This document shows, one piece after another, positions 55,654-64,000 of a stretch of 64,000 nucleotides of DNA (position 1 is the stretch's first letter; every line of letters begins with the position of its first letter). The translations under genes were made by a program, and so were the position numbers. Under the pieces are notes generated by a model. The model was not told the origin of the DNA. It saw only the letters and a program-made list of their open reading frames with translations, and did not search any database. The stretch comes from Acinetobacter sp. XS-4 (GTDB lineage Bacteria > Pseudomonadota > Gammaproteobacteria > Pseudomonadales > Moraxellaceae): assembly GCF_023920705.1 (NCBI RefSeq), contig NZ_CP094657.1, positions 1,302,001 through 1,366,000 on the forward strand. The letters are read 5' to 3'.

Positions 55654-56030
55654 GCGAGTTAATCCGAAAATCAAATACTAGCTTGGATAAAGTAGTATAT
55701 AAATGTGGTCTAAAAATACGGAGTCCTGTTTTAGATCCTAAAACAGTGACTCTAAAACATAAGAACAATTAGCTTGCCATATTTCTTCGTATTGAATAAA
55801 AAATAAGCGTAACAATAGTTAAATATTTGTTACAGCTCCCTCAAAAACAAAAAAAGTTAGGCTATGTGCTTAAAGTAGAAAAGCACACATGCTTAACAGT
55901 ATTTTTTTTTGGATTGAGAGCGAGGAGTATATGAGTCAAAGCTTTCGTGGCGCGTATCATACCATTGTCTAGGAAAAAGTGAGCAAATTAACTGCATTTT
56001 TTTTCATTTTTTTTTCACTTTTTTTACATT
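55654..56030. other. Gap between zinc-ribbon gene and fis
   Basis: 377 bases, very T-rich near 55990-56025 on the plus strand. It should hold the fis promoter. No dusB remnant was found. The only plus-strand frame here (from 55979) is antisense to the zinc-ribbon gene. Confidence 0.45.
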
Positions 56031-56876
56031 TTAGGGGTGGACAATTTCTAATCGATAATTTAATAGGCTTTTTTTGCTTTTGTTTAGCTCAAATTGGAAT
56101 CGGAAAGGAGTATCAGAGGGAATGCGCTGAATACCCCGTAAGTTTTCAACAAGATATTGTTGAGGAGTTAATATAATTTCTTCTGTTTTGTTTGGCTCTG
56201 TTGTAAAACTTAACTTTAGGTTGGGAAGTTCAATACTTTTATCATTCTGATTAAGCAATATGCCTGAGAATTGCGTATGACTTGTGTCAACTTTGCGAAG
56301 TTTTAATTTCTCTATATAAATAAGTTGATATTGTTCGGCTGACTGATTGCAGTGCATTATTTCGCAAACATAATTAAATGCATGGCTAACGGTCGGGCTT
56401 GCATGCATAAGCTTGGGATTAAACCAGAGAATTTGAAAAGTAAAAACTAAAATTAAAATTAGGTTAGCAGAGCTCCAGAGCGTGTAGTACAGCCAACTAT
56501 GCTTTTTATTATTGTCTTGTTCTTGTGAGGAAGCTTGTTCAGCTAAATTAAGATTTGGTAGGGCATTAATAGGTTCGTTGTGAAAATAATTTAAGTTGTT
56601 GAGATAGGTTAAAAGATCAATATTCGAATTTTCAACTTTTTGATCAAAGATATCTAATACATGTGAATGTGTCATATATCTCGTTTGCATTGAACCGTTG
56701 GCTAATGTAGATGAGTTAGATATGACAGGGTTTTCTATATTAATTAGATGGGTGAGAGCATTAAAGCTCGAATCACATTTAGGGCAACAAACCATACCCT
56801 GAGCAACAGTCAATTGAGTAAGAGATACTTTATAAACTGTTAAACACTTAGGACAGCGGGTTTGTTTTTCATTCAT
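56031..56876 (-). CDS. Zinc-ribbon, DUF3426 membrane protein
   Basis: 281 residues. The N-terminal MJ0042-type zinc ribbon has two CPKC pairs (about residues 8-11 and 32-35). A polar linker leads to one membrane helix (about 130-150, LILVFTFQILWF) and a periplasmic DUF3426 domain. The gene next to prmA in pseudomonads has the same build. Function unknown. Thirteen bases separate it from prmA. Confidence 0.85.
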   Translation of the reverse strand: MNEKQTRCPKCLTVYKVSLTQLTVAQGMVCCPKCDSSFNALTHLINIENPVISNSSTLANGSMQTRYMTHSHVLDIFDQKVENSNIDLLTYLNNLNYFHNEPINALPNLNLAEQASSQEQDNNKKHSWLYYTLWSSANLILILVFTFQILWFNPKLMHASPTVSHAFNYVCEIMHCNQSAEQYQLIYIEKLKLRKVDTSHTQFSGILLNQNDKSIELPNLKLSFTTEPNKTEEIILTPQQYLVENLRGIQRIPSDTPFRFQFELNKSKKSLLNYRLEIVHP

Positions 56877-56889
56877 GAGTTAAAAAATC

Positions 56890-57795
56890 TCAATTTATTG
56901 TTTTACGTTTTCCTGAAATGCGACACCAGTTTTCTTCGCGTTTTTCGACATCTAATATATCAAAAAATTCAGAATAAACACGTGAAACATCAGTAACTTG
57001 CTCTTCAATTACACCTGCAAGTGCGAACTCACCGTCAGATTTAAGTAAATTTGCAAACTCTGGCGCAAGTGCCATTAATGGACCAGCCAAAATGTTTGCA
57101 ACTAAAACGTCTGCTTGCTGAGGTTTGAACTCTTGATCAAATTCTTCAGGAAGGCCTACATATAGTCGATCTAATACACCATTAAGTTCAGCATTTTGTT
57201 TTGTTGCTAAAACAGCCTGAGGGTCAATATCAGTGGCATATACTTTTTTAGCACCTAACAATAAAGCAGCTACACCTAAAATGCCTGAACCACAACCATA
57301 ATCAATCACAATCTTATCTTTAACGTCAGTTTTACCTAGCCATTGTAAGCATAAGAAGGTGCTCGCATGGTTACCTGTACCAAATGCAAGACCTGGATCT
57401 AATTTAATGTTAGTTGCATCAGCTTCTGGTGGCTCTAGCCATTCAGGTACGATCCAGAACTTTTCCCCAATTTGGATTGGTTCGTAATAATCCATCCATG
57501 CACGTTCCCATACTTGGTCTTCAAGTTCTTCATGACGTATAGGAGCATCTGGAAGTTGAGCTTTTAAGAAAGCTTCTAAAGTGTCGACATCAATTGGGTC
57601 TTGTTCGTCTTGTTGATAGATGCCTGTCACAATTACTTTGTTCCATAAAGGTGTTTCACCTGGTAATGGTTCAAGTAAAGCCTGATCTTCAGCATCATCC
57701 AGAGTTACGCTTACCGCACCTAGAGACATTAAAAGTGTTTCTGTGAACTCAACTTGTTCTTGATCAACGGTAATGTGTATTTGTAACCACTTCAC
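56890..57795 (-). CDS. prmA: Ribosomal protein L11 methyltransferase PrmA
   Basis: 301 residues. A substrate-recognition domain is followed by a class I SAM methyltransferase domain with [12 protein letters not shown] (around residues 165-176) and [10 protein letters not shown]. The length fits the family (about 293). It trimethylates ribosomal protein L11 at several sites. Probably co-transcribed with the DUF3426 gene. Confidence 0.96.
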   Translation of the reverse strand: MKWLQIHITVDQEQVEFTETLLMSLGAVSVTLDDAEDQALLEPLPGETPLWNKVIVTGIYQQDEQDPIDVDTLEAFLKAQLPDAPIRHEELEDQVWERAWMDYYEPIQIGEKFWIVPEWLEPPEADATNIKLDPGLAFGTGNHASTFLCLQWLGKTDVKDKIVIDYGCGSGILGVAALLLGAKKVYATDIDPQAVLATKQNAELNGVLDRLYVGLPEEFDQEFKPQQADVLVANILAGPLMALAPEFANLLKSDGEFALAGVIEEQVTDVSRVYSEFFDILDVEKREENWCRISGKRKTIN

Positions 57796-57861
57796 AAAAA
57801 GGACCTAAAAATTTTATTTAAAGGCGTATTGTAGCGGACTAGACCGTTTTAAAAAAGAAAG

Positions 57862-57882
57862 CGGCTCATCTTTAATGAGCCG
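57862..57882 (-). terminator. Terminator after the small secreted-protein gene
   Basis: CGGCTCAT-CTTTA-ATGAGCCG. On the minus strand it is followed by CTTTCTTTTTT. Confidence 0.8.
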
Positions 57883-57950
57883 TCTTTGAAAATACTGATG
57901 AGATATGGCGAAAAATAAATGACTTCTTCTCTACCTTATGTCAAAACCGC

Positions 57951-58244
57951 TTAAGGAGCAGGGGCTTTAAATTGTAGCTTACCGTTTTCGTTTGGTTCAC
58001 AAGTACCATTAAAGGTTACACCATTATGGCTATAAGATACCCATTCACCTTGCTGTTTTTTTACACAAGCTCTAAGTTGTTTTTGCGTCACTGATTTGCT
58101 TGAATCTGCAGCATGGCTAGCTGTTTTACTTGATTTAGCCACATGAGTCGATTTAGCAGTATGATTCGTCGCAGCGTGGGTCAACGTTACGCCTGAAAAA
58201 CAAAGAAGAGATGCGGTTAAGATTTTTAACATAGTCGTTTTCAT
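57951..58244 (-). CDS. Small secreted protein, PsiF-like pattern
   Basis: 97 residues. A signal peptide ends THA-A (about residue 24). A Ser/Thr/Ala/Lys-rich linker of about 30 residues (repeated AKSTHVAKSSKTASH-type units) follows, then a short domain with two cysteines (LRACVKKQQGEW and FNGTCEP). The linker resembles a cell-wall or periplasmic spacer. It only loosely resembles PsiF. Function unknown. Confidence 0.7.
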   Translation of the reverse strand: MKTTMLKILTASLLCFSGVTLTHAATNHTAKSTHVAKSSKTASHAADSSKSVTQKQLRACVKKQQGEWVSYSHNGVTFNGTCEPNENGKLQFKAPAP

Positions 58245-58476
58245 TTTGTGTTCCTTCTCGTTGCGTTAATTTTAAAGTCGTAGAAGTGCTGTACATTTTT
58301 TATTCTAAGATGAAAAAATCTTAAAAACATTCACTTTGTATTGAATTCATGCAACAAAATGTCAAAACATGTGGAGTACCGTAAATCATGTGAAGACAAT
58401 TTTGTAATTATGTACATCAATAAGCAGATAATTTTGCTATAATGTTCCGTCTTTTTTTTCTGGTGTTTTTGTACTC

Positions 58477-60357
58477 ATGCACTATCCTAAAGTTTATGAT
58501 GTTATTGTTATCGGCGGCGGTCACGCAGGTACGGAAGCGGCCCTTGCTGCTGCGCGTATGGGACGACAGACTTTGCTTTTGACCCATAACATTGAGACTT
58601 TGGGCCAAATGAGTTGTAACCCAGCAATCGGTGGTATTGGTAAGTCGCATTTAGTACGTGAAATTGATGCACTTGGCGGTGCAATGGCTTTAGCTGCCGA
58701 TAAAGGTGGTATTCAATTCCGTATTTTAAATTCACGTAAAGGTGCAGCAGTGCGTGCAACACGTGCTCAAGCTGACCGTGTGCGCTATAAAGCTGCCATC
58801 CGTGAGACTTTGGAAAATCAAGCAAATCTTGATATTTTCCAGCAAGCAGCAGATGACTTAATTGTTGAAGGTGATACGGTTAAAGGTGTTGTTACCCAAA
58901 TGGGTATTCGCTTTGACGCGAAAACTGTTGTGTTGACTACGGGTACATTCTTGGGTGGTGTCATCCACGTTGGTTTAGAAAAATCAAGCGGTGGTCGTGC
59001 GGGTGATCCACCTTCTATTGCACTTGCTCAACGTTTACGCGAATTAAAACTACCTGTTGGTCGTTTAAAAACTGGTACTCCACCACGTATTGATGCACGT
59101 TCGGTTGATTTTTCAGTCATGATTCCACAGCCGGGTGATTTCCCGTCTCCAGTCATGTCGTTTATGGGTGATGCTTCTATGCACCCAGAACAAGTAAATT
59201 GTTATATCACGCATACGAATGAAAAAACCCACGACATTATTCGTGGTGGTTTAGATCGTTCACCAATGTATACCGGTGTTATTGAAGGTGTTGGTCCGCG
59301 TTACTGCCCGTCAATCGAAGATAAAATTCACCGTTTCGCTGATAAAGACTCACATCAAGTATTTTTGGAACCAGAAGGTTTAGATACACACGAGCTTTAT
59401 CCAAATGGTATTTCGACTTCACTTCCATTTGATGTGCAGTTTGAACTTGTTCGCTCTATTCGCGGTATGGAAAATGCGCATATTTTGCGTCCAGGCTATG
59501 CGATTGAATATGATTATTTCAATCCGCAAGCTTTGAAATTCACTCTCGAAACTAAAGCGATTAATGGTCTATATTTTGCTGGCCAAATTAATGGTACAAC
59601 AGGTTATGAAGAGGCCGGTGCTCAAGGTCTACTTGCTGGTTTAAATGCTGCGCGCCGTGCATGGGAGCAAGAAGAGTGGACACCTAAGCGTGACCAAGCT
59701 TACATGGGTGTGTTGGTTGATGACCTTATCACTTTAGGAACTAAAGAACCGTACCGTATGTTTACCTCGCGTGCGGAATATCGTTTGATGCTACGTGAAG
59801 ACAATGCAGATCAACGTTTAACGACTGTGGGTCGTGAACTTGGTTTGGTTGATGATGTGCGTTGGGCTGCTTATTGTGAAAAAATGGAAGCAGTTGAGCG
59901 TGAAACTTCTCGTTTACAACATTTGTGGGCAGCACCAAATAACCCAATGGGTAAAAAATTCGTTGAAATGACGGGTGCTGACTTAAGTAAAGAATGTAGT
60001 GCAATTGATTTGCTTAAACGCCCTAATATTAACTTTGGTCAAATTGCAGAACTTACGGGTTCTGAAGTTTCTGAGCAAGTTGGTGAGCAAATCGAGATTG
60101 CTGTGAAATACGAAGGTTATATTAACCGTCAACACGAAGATGTAGCACAGTTAAAGCGTCTTGAAGAAACTAAAATTCCTAGTGATTTTAATTATGACGT
60201 AGTGTCTGGTTTATCGCGTGAAATTACCCAGAAGTTGAAAACAGTTCTTCCTGAAACATTAGCTCAAGCAAGCCGTATTCCTGGTGTTACACCAGCAGCA
60301 GTTCAGCTTGTAATGATCACAATTCGTAAGAACAATATGGTTAAGAAAACAGCTTAA
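58477..60357 (+). CDS. mnmG: tRNA uridine-5-carboxymethylaminomethyl modification enzyme MnmG
   Basis: 626 residues. The FAD motif [19 protein letters not shown] (about 11-29), [21 protein letters not shown] and [20 protein letters not shown] are all conserved. With MnmE it adds the aminomethyl-type group to U34 of several tRNAs. Length fits E. coli MnmG (629). Single gene with a strong terminator; no rsmG follows. Confidence 0.97.
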   Translation: MHYPKVYDVIVIGGGHAGTEAALAAARMGRQTLLLTHNIETLGQMSCNPAIGGIGKSHLVREIDALGGAMALAADKGGIQFRILNSRKGAAVRATRAQADRVRYKAAIRETLENQANLDIFQQAADDLIVEGDTVKGVVTQMGIRFDAKTVVLTTGTFLGGVIHVGLEKSSGGRAGDPPSIALAQRLRELKLPVGRLKTGTPPRIDARSVDFSVMIPQPGDFPSPVMSFMGDASMHPEQVNCYITHTNEKTHDIIRGGLDRSPMYTGVIEGVGPRYCPSIEDKIHRFADKDSHQVFLEPEGLDTHELYPNGISTSLPFDVQFELVRSIRGMENAHILRPGYAIEYDYFNPQALKFTLETKAINGLYFAGQINGTTGYEEAGAQGLLAGLNAARRAWEQEEWTPKRDQAYMGVLVDDLITLGTKEPYRMFTSRAEYRLMLREDNADQRLTTVGRELGLVDDVRWAAYCEKMEAVERETSRLQHLWAAPNNPMGKKFVEMTGADLSKECSAIDLLKRPNINFGQIAELTGSEVSEQVGEQIEIAVKYEGYINRQHEDVAQLKRLEETKIPSDFNYDVVSGLSREITQKLKTVLPETLAQASRIPGVTPAAVQLVMITIRKNNMVKKTA

Positions 60358-60370
60358 TCTTTTAAATGTA

Positions 60371-60398
60371 AAAAAGCCCAGTTAAGACTGGGCTTTTT
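60371..60398 (+). terminator. mnmG terminator
   Basis: AAAAAGCCCAGT-TAAG-ACTGGGCTTTTT, 13 bases after the stop. Confidence 0.95.
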
Positions 60399-60399
60399 T

Positions 60400-60734
60400 A
60401 TTTTCTGTTCCAAAAATATATGGAAACTTCCTAAGGAAGAAAATAGATTTGACTTCCTTTTTTTCTTATTTCACATATTTCAAGCAGCCAGTTATATTGA
60501 ATTCACGTTCAAACAAGAGGGCTTTAACCATGACAATGAAATCAATTCGCTACAATAGAGATGAAATTGCATGCCAATGTTCATGTTTAAAATAGCGCAA
60601 AAGAAAGAGCAGATCAGTTTGGTAGGGGGGGGCACAGATTGATCTGAAACAACTATAAATATAAGAGCCAATATAAAATTAAGAAAATTATAATTCAAAA
60701 TCTAAAGAGAACCTCATGGTTCTCTTTTTTATAT
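60400..60734 (+). other. Gap with possible small plus-strand transcript and G8 tract
   Basis: It holds a TTGACT (60449-60454) that may be a -35 box, a 21-codon ORF from ATG 60530 with AGAGGG upstream (MTMKSIRYNRDEIACQCSCLK), a run of eight G (60626-60633) flanked by CAGATCA/TGATCTG (60611-60617 and 60641-60647), and a strong terminator AAAGAGAACC/GGTTCTCTTT (60704-60727) whose T run favours the plus strand. A plus-strand small RNA or peptide gene is possible. Confidence 0.4.
60704..60730. terminator. Terminator between the gap and the WYL gene
   Basis: AAAGAGAACC-TCAT-GGTTCTCTTT followed by T on the plus strand. It can also end the minus-strand WYL gene. Confidence 0.8.
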
Positions 60735-61742
60735 CTATTTACTCTCGGATTCAATTTCTCGCACAGCGTTGTGTACTTGAATAGGTTCGATATGTAGTAA
60801 TTTCTTGCCAAAACTACGTAACCACCACACCAGTTGAGATGTAAAAGGTACGGTTGCGGTAACTTCTACAATATTTTCTTCAAGTGGAACTATAGTTTGG
60901 TCCTTGCTTAACTGACTTTCATAGAAAGTTCGAGCAGTTTGCTCTGTCATGGTTAAGGTGAGTTGAATTGATTCAGTTGGCTGTTTGTAGTCTACTCTAA
61001 AGCCTAAAGCGCCTGAATCGATATAATGATCAATATCAAAATTGACAGGATGCAGTGCTCGACTATCTAAGACTTTTGCTGATTTAAAACGGTGCAAGGC
61101 AAACGTTTGAACTTCAGTTTTGTCATGTCGTGTGCAAATCAAATAAATTACTGCACCTTTTTGTACCAAAGCCAAAGGATTTAAAACATAAGTTTTGTCT
61201 TCTCCTTGGTTGACTCGTGCCCGATAAATACATTCTATTTGCTTGTCTTGGAGTAGACCTTCGTAAATTGCTTGTTGAGCAGCACGGTCGACTACAGGCG
61301 GGATAAGAGGTTGACTTGCAGGAACAATACGTACTCGGTTAATCCACTGTCGCACATTATTTTGTGTAGAGAGGCTGCGTTTAGCTAAATCAAACCAAGG
61401 TCCCATCTCATCAAGCAGACTAGGGGGAAGTAAGTGTTTAAGATGCTCCTCGACCATCATAAATGTTACTGCCTGAGAGCTCGTCATGTGGGGTAAGCTC
61501 TGAATAGGGGCGTCTGATTGCCACCGCCAGCCTTGAGGTACAGCCTTATTACTTTCAATTGGAAAGCGCTGAGCAATTTGATTTAAATCACGCTGAATAG
61601 TCCTTAAACTAATATCAATACCTTCGCGTTCAAGCATTTCTTGTAATTCTCGTGTCCCGATCCATTTACCAGTCGGAAGGCGAGATAAGATCTGCCATTG
61701 GCGATATAAACTATTCGAAGTTTCTTTTTCTATTACAGACAT
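60735..61742 (-). CDS. WYL-domain transcriptional regulator
   Basis: 335 residues. An N-terminal DeoR-like winged HTH (about 10-70, TGKWIGTRELQEMLEREGIDISLRTIQRDL) precedes a WYL domain (about 150-225) and a C-terminal WCX region. WYL regulators sense nucleic acid or other ligands and often control DNA-damage or defence genes, but this one is divergent from an ATP-grasp/alpha-E operon and may control it. Confidence 0.88.
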   Translation of the reverse strand: MSVIEKETSNSLYRQWQILSRLPTGKWIGTRELQEMLEREGIDISLRTIQRDLNQIAQRFPIESNKAVPQGWRWQSDAPIQSLPHMTSSQAVTFMMVEEHLKHLLPPSLLDEMGPWFDLAKRSLSTQNNVRQWINRVRIVPASQPLIPPVVDRAAQQAIYEGLLQDKQIECIYRARVNQGEDKTYVLNPLALVQKGAVIYLICTRHDKTEVQTFALHRFKSAKVLDSRALHPVNFDIDHYIDSGALGFRVDYKQPTESIQLTLTMTEQTARTFYESQLSKDQTIVPLEENIVEVTATVPFTSQLVWWLRSFGKKLLHIEPIQVHNAVREIESESK

Positions 61743-61969
61743 AAGCGTAATACATCTATATCCAATTGCTTTGGTGTCAACACAATAAAAAATCTTTACA
61801 CATTTAGCAAGTTTGTCAGATTCGGTTTATGAGTGCTTTTACAATCGATGTTAAGATTTAAAAGAAGAAAGTTATAACAAAACACCGTAAAAATATTAAA
61901 CATATATAAGTGGCACTGAAATTGCTTATTTAAAAATGAAATATAGATAAATGATAAGACGAGGTGGTT

Positions 61970-63520
61970 ATGTCAGAACAAGAGCATGAATTACATATAG
62001 ATAGTGATTTTTTTATACAAGAGCAGACAACTACGGCACTCATTAACCCAACCTCTTTTTTAGAACATATTTCCGTACAAACCAATCTGTTTGAGCAGCT
62101 AAAATCACAGTTTTTTAACGAGATGCTGGATGATGTAACATCAAATGGGGCTGCTTCTAAAAAAATTGAACAATGGTTGAGTATTCGTACTTTAGATGAA
62201 TTAAAAGAGTTAAATGCTCAAGCGAAGCAGCATTTTCTTTATCATGGAATTACTTTTAACGTATACGGTGATAAAGAAGGCACAGAGCGAACGATTCCTT
62301 TTGATTTAATTCCACGTGTGATTGAAAAAAAACAGTGGGAGAAAGTAGCTTCGGGCTGCGCACAACGTGTTAAAGCATTAAATTATTTCCTAGATGATAT
62401 TTATCATGGACAACATATTTTAAAAGAAAAACTGATTCCCGAAGATCAAATCATGGGGAATGAGGCTTTTCAGCCCCATATGCTCAAACATGCTTTGAAA
62501 GGTAAAATTTATTCACAAATTAGCGGAATTGATATTATTCGCGATGGTGAAGGAGAGTTTTTTGTTCTAGAAGATAATTTAAGAACGCCTTCTGGTGTGT
62601 CATACATGATTGAAAGTAGAAACATTAGCCAACAATTGATGCCTGAACTATGTGCTGCCAATAATTTGCAGGGAATTGAGCATTATCCAAAACTTTTAAA
62701 AGAAATATTGCAGGAGAATTCATCTGCGGACCAACCTTTTGTGGTGGTACTGACACCGGGACGTTTTAACAGTGCTTTTTATGAGCATGCTTTTCTAGCA
62801 CGTGAAATGGAGGTGCCACTGGTTACAAATCGCGATTTATTTGTCGAAAATGATCAAGTATTTGTCAAAACTATTCGTGGGCGTCAAAAAGTAGATGTGA
62901 TTTACCGCCGATTAGATGATGATTTTCTAGATCCTCTAGCATTTAGGCCAGACAGTGCTTTAGGTGTAGCAGGTCTGATGTCTGCTTATTTGCAAAAAAA
63001 TGTTGTGATTGCAAATGCGCCTGGAACAGGCGTGGCTGATGATAAATCTATTTATCCTTACGTGGATCAAATGATTCAATATTATTTGGGCGAAACACCA
63101 ATTCTAAAAAATGTACCTACTTATCAGTGCCGTAAAGATGAACACTTAGATTATGTGCTGTCTAATTTAGATCAATTAGTTGTTAAAGAAGCACAGGGAT
63201 CGGGTGGCTATGGCATGTTAATTGGGCCTCAAGCAAGTTCGTGTGAAATTGATGATTTTAGAAAAAAATTGATCGCCACGCCTCATATGTACATTGCACA
63301 ACCTACCTTAGCTTTATCTGTGGCTCCGACTTTAACTACAGGAGGGGTGGCTGAACGTCACATCGACTTACGTCCATTTGTATTGAGTTCCCCTTATCGT
63401 ACGGAAATAGTGCCGGGTGGCTTAACACGAGTGGCCATGCAGGCTGGTTCTCTAGTCGTAAATTCGTCCCAAGGTGGCGGTATAAAAGATACATGGGTTG
63501 TCGAAACATTACATTCTTGA
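61970..63520 (+). CDS. Circularly permuted ATP-grasp type 2 protein
   Basis: 516 residues from ATG 61970, with GAGG upstream; a GTG two codons earlier overlaps that site. The protein has the CP_ATPgrasp (DUF404/DUF407) build with DNLRTPSGVSYMIESR, VIYRRLDDDFLDPL, VVKEAQGSGGYGM and the end motif NSSQGGGIKDTWV. This family is always coded beside an alpha-E protein and often a transglutaminase. Peptide-bond or amide formation is the proposed reaction; substrates are unknown. Confidence 0.9.
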   Translation: MSEQEHELHIDSDFFIQEQTTTALINPTSFLEHISVQTNLFEQLKSQFFNEMLDDVTSNGAASKKIEQWLSIRTLDELKELNAQAKQHFLYHGITFNVYGDKEGTERTIPFDLIPRVIEKKQWEKVASGCAQRVKALNYFLDDIYHGQHILKEKLIPEDQIMGNEAFQPHMLKHALKGKIYSQISGIDIIRDGEGEFFVLEDNLRTPSGVSYMIESRNISQQLMPELCAANNLQGIEHYPKLLKEILQENSSADQPFVVVLTPGRFNSAFYEHAFLAREMEVPLVTNRDLFVENDQVFVKTIRGRQKVDVIYRRLDDDFLDPLAFRPDSALGVAGLMSAYLQKNVVIANAPGTGVADDKSIYPYVDQMIQYYLGETPILKNVPTYQCRKDEHLDYVLSNLDQLVVKEAQGSGGYGMLIGPQASSCEIDDFRKKLIATPHMYIAQPTLALSVAPTLTTGGVAERHIDLRPFVLSSPYRTEIVPGGLTRVAMQAGSLVVNSSQGGGIKDTWVVETLHS

Positions 63521-63542
63521 TTGTGGGTTAAAGAGGAACTTT

Positions 63543-64000
63543 ATGGTCTTACTCAATTCGAGTGCGCATCAAATATATTGGTTGGGTCGATATTTAATGC
63601 GAGTTAAATTCGCAGTCTCTCATTTACCCTTTACACAAGATGAGAAAGCAACAAAATTTGCAGCAGCATTTGGTTTGGTCATAGAAAATGCTGAATTACT
63701 AAATCACTATATGTTAGACAAGAAGCAAACATTTTCATTACTGAACCAGTTGGTTATTGCTAAAGATAATATTCAGGAACTAAGAGGCATATTGTCATCA
63801 AATGCTTATGCAGAATTAAATCATGTGATTAACATGCTTCAAGCTCAACCTGAAGCTTTGAGAAAAGCTGTTGAACAATGTATTCAAATACTAGAAGTGG
63901 AGAATGAAGATGTGGGTTTATTTCTGCATTTAGGCAAAAAAATAGAGCAATTTGATATAGAACTACGTTTTGGGCAAGATTTATCAGAGCTTGTGTCAGA
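63543..64000 (+). CDS. Alpha-E domain protein (DUF403), 3' end beyond window
   Basis: 152 codons are visible, without a stop. The ATG follows AGAGGAA and lies 22 bases after the ATP-grasp stop. The start, SSAHQIYWLGRYLMRV, is the usual alpha-E opening and the rest is helical. It is the standard partner of the ATP-grasp protein. Its end and any following transglutaminase gene lie outside the window. Confidence 0.85.
   Translation, partial: MVLLNSSAHQIYWLGRYLMRVKFAVSHLPFTQDEKATKFAAAFGLVIENAELLNHYMLDKKQTFSLLNQLVIAKDNIQELRGILSSNAYAELNHVINMLQAQPEALRKAVEQCIQILEVENEDVGLFLHLGKKIEQFDIELRFGQDLSELVS

Noticed and set aside
55979..56176. 65-codon plus-strand ORF
   Set aside because: Antisense to the DUF3426 gene and begins in a T-rich stretch giving a poly-Phe start.
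60492..60698. 68-codon minus-strand ORF near mnmG
   Set aside because: It runs through the G8 tract and inverted repeat in poor codon context, and no ribosome site was seen.
1..64000. CRISPR array, insertion sequence or integron
   Set aside because: No regularly spaced repeats, no transposase or integrase frame and no terminal inverted repeats with target duplications were seen.

Overview
The window is a chromosomal segment of an Acinetobacter, almost certainly of the A. calcoaceticus-baumannii complex. The evidence is low GC, the complete Csu chaperone-usher pilus operon (csuA/B-A-B-C-D-E), a BlsA-type BLUF photoreceptor, and the neighbourhood csp - blsA - PhaC-like hydrolase - gltS - Kef antiporter - SDR - DoxX - TetR - csu. 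No rRNA, insertion sequence, CRISPR array or intact prophage was seen.

Layout. 1-320: tRNA-Trp (cut by the window edge), tRNA-Leu(UAG) and an identical second tRNA-Trp. 0.7-9.7 kb: cold-shock protein, BlsA, a small membrane protein, a PhaC-like alpha/beta hydrolase, GltS, a CPA2 antiporter, SDR plus DoxX-like pair, and a TetR regulator. 9.7-16.4 kb: a long regulatory region with a repeated palindrome array and a CRP-like site, then the csu operon. 16.4-21.4 kb: a more variable stretch with an unknown protein, a small gene broken by three amber codons, an AraC/MpaB-type oxygenase pair, a phage-immunity-like remnant (strong promoter, C4-like antisense RNA, tiny ORF), and a TetR gene. 21.6-25.4 kb: the pqi operon, with PqiA split into two genes, then PqiB and PqiC.

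25.6-38.7 kb: a catabolic island. It holds a racemase, then quinone oxidoreductase - TauD/TfdA dioxygenase - beta-keto acid cleavage enzyme - MFS transporter - CPWC thioredoxin-fold protein - Rieske ferredoxin - YeiH-type exporter. An AraC-type regulator follows, then an RBBP9-like hydrolase, a DUF1302 outer-membrane protein, a PH-domain protein and a PQQ-type sugar dehydrogenase lipoprotein. An almost identical 19-base box lies upstream of both the first and second gene blocks, so one AraC regulator probably controls both. 38.9-42.6 kb: a salicylate-hydroxylase-like monooxygenase, AAHS transporter and LysR regulator. 42.7-45.8 kb: a fatty acid hydroxylase-superfamily protein and a divergent MFS/TetR pair.

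46.2-64 kb is mainly core genome: dctA, gloB, metQ-metN-metI, purH and purD, fis, a zinc-ribbon protein, prmA, mnmG, a WYL regulator, and the start of a circularly permuted ATP-grasp / alpha-E operon that runs off the window.

The most interesting items are the operator array and attenuator of the csu locus, the shared AraC box that unites an undescribed oxygenase/BKACE gene set, and the C4-like antisense RNA remnant. All functions were read from sequence by eye; no database search was possible.
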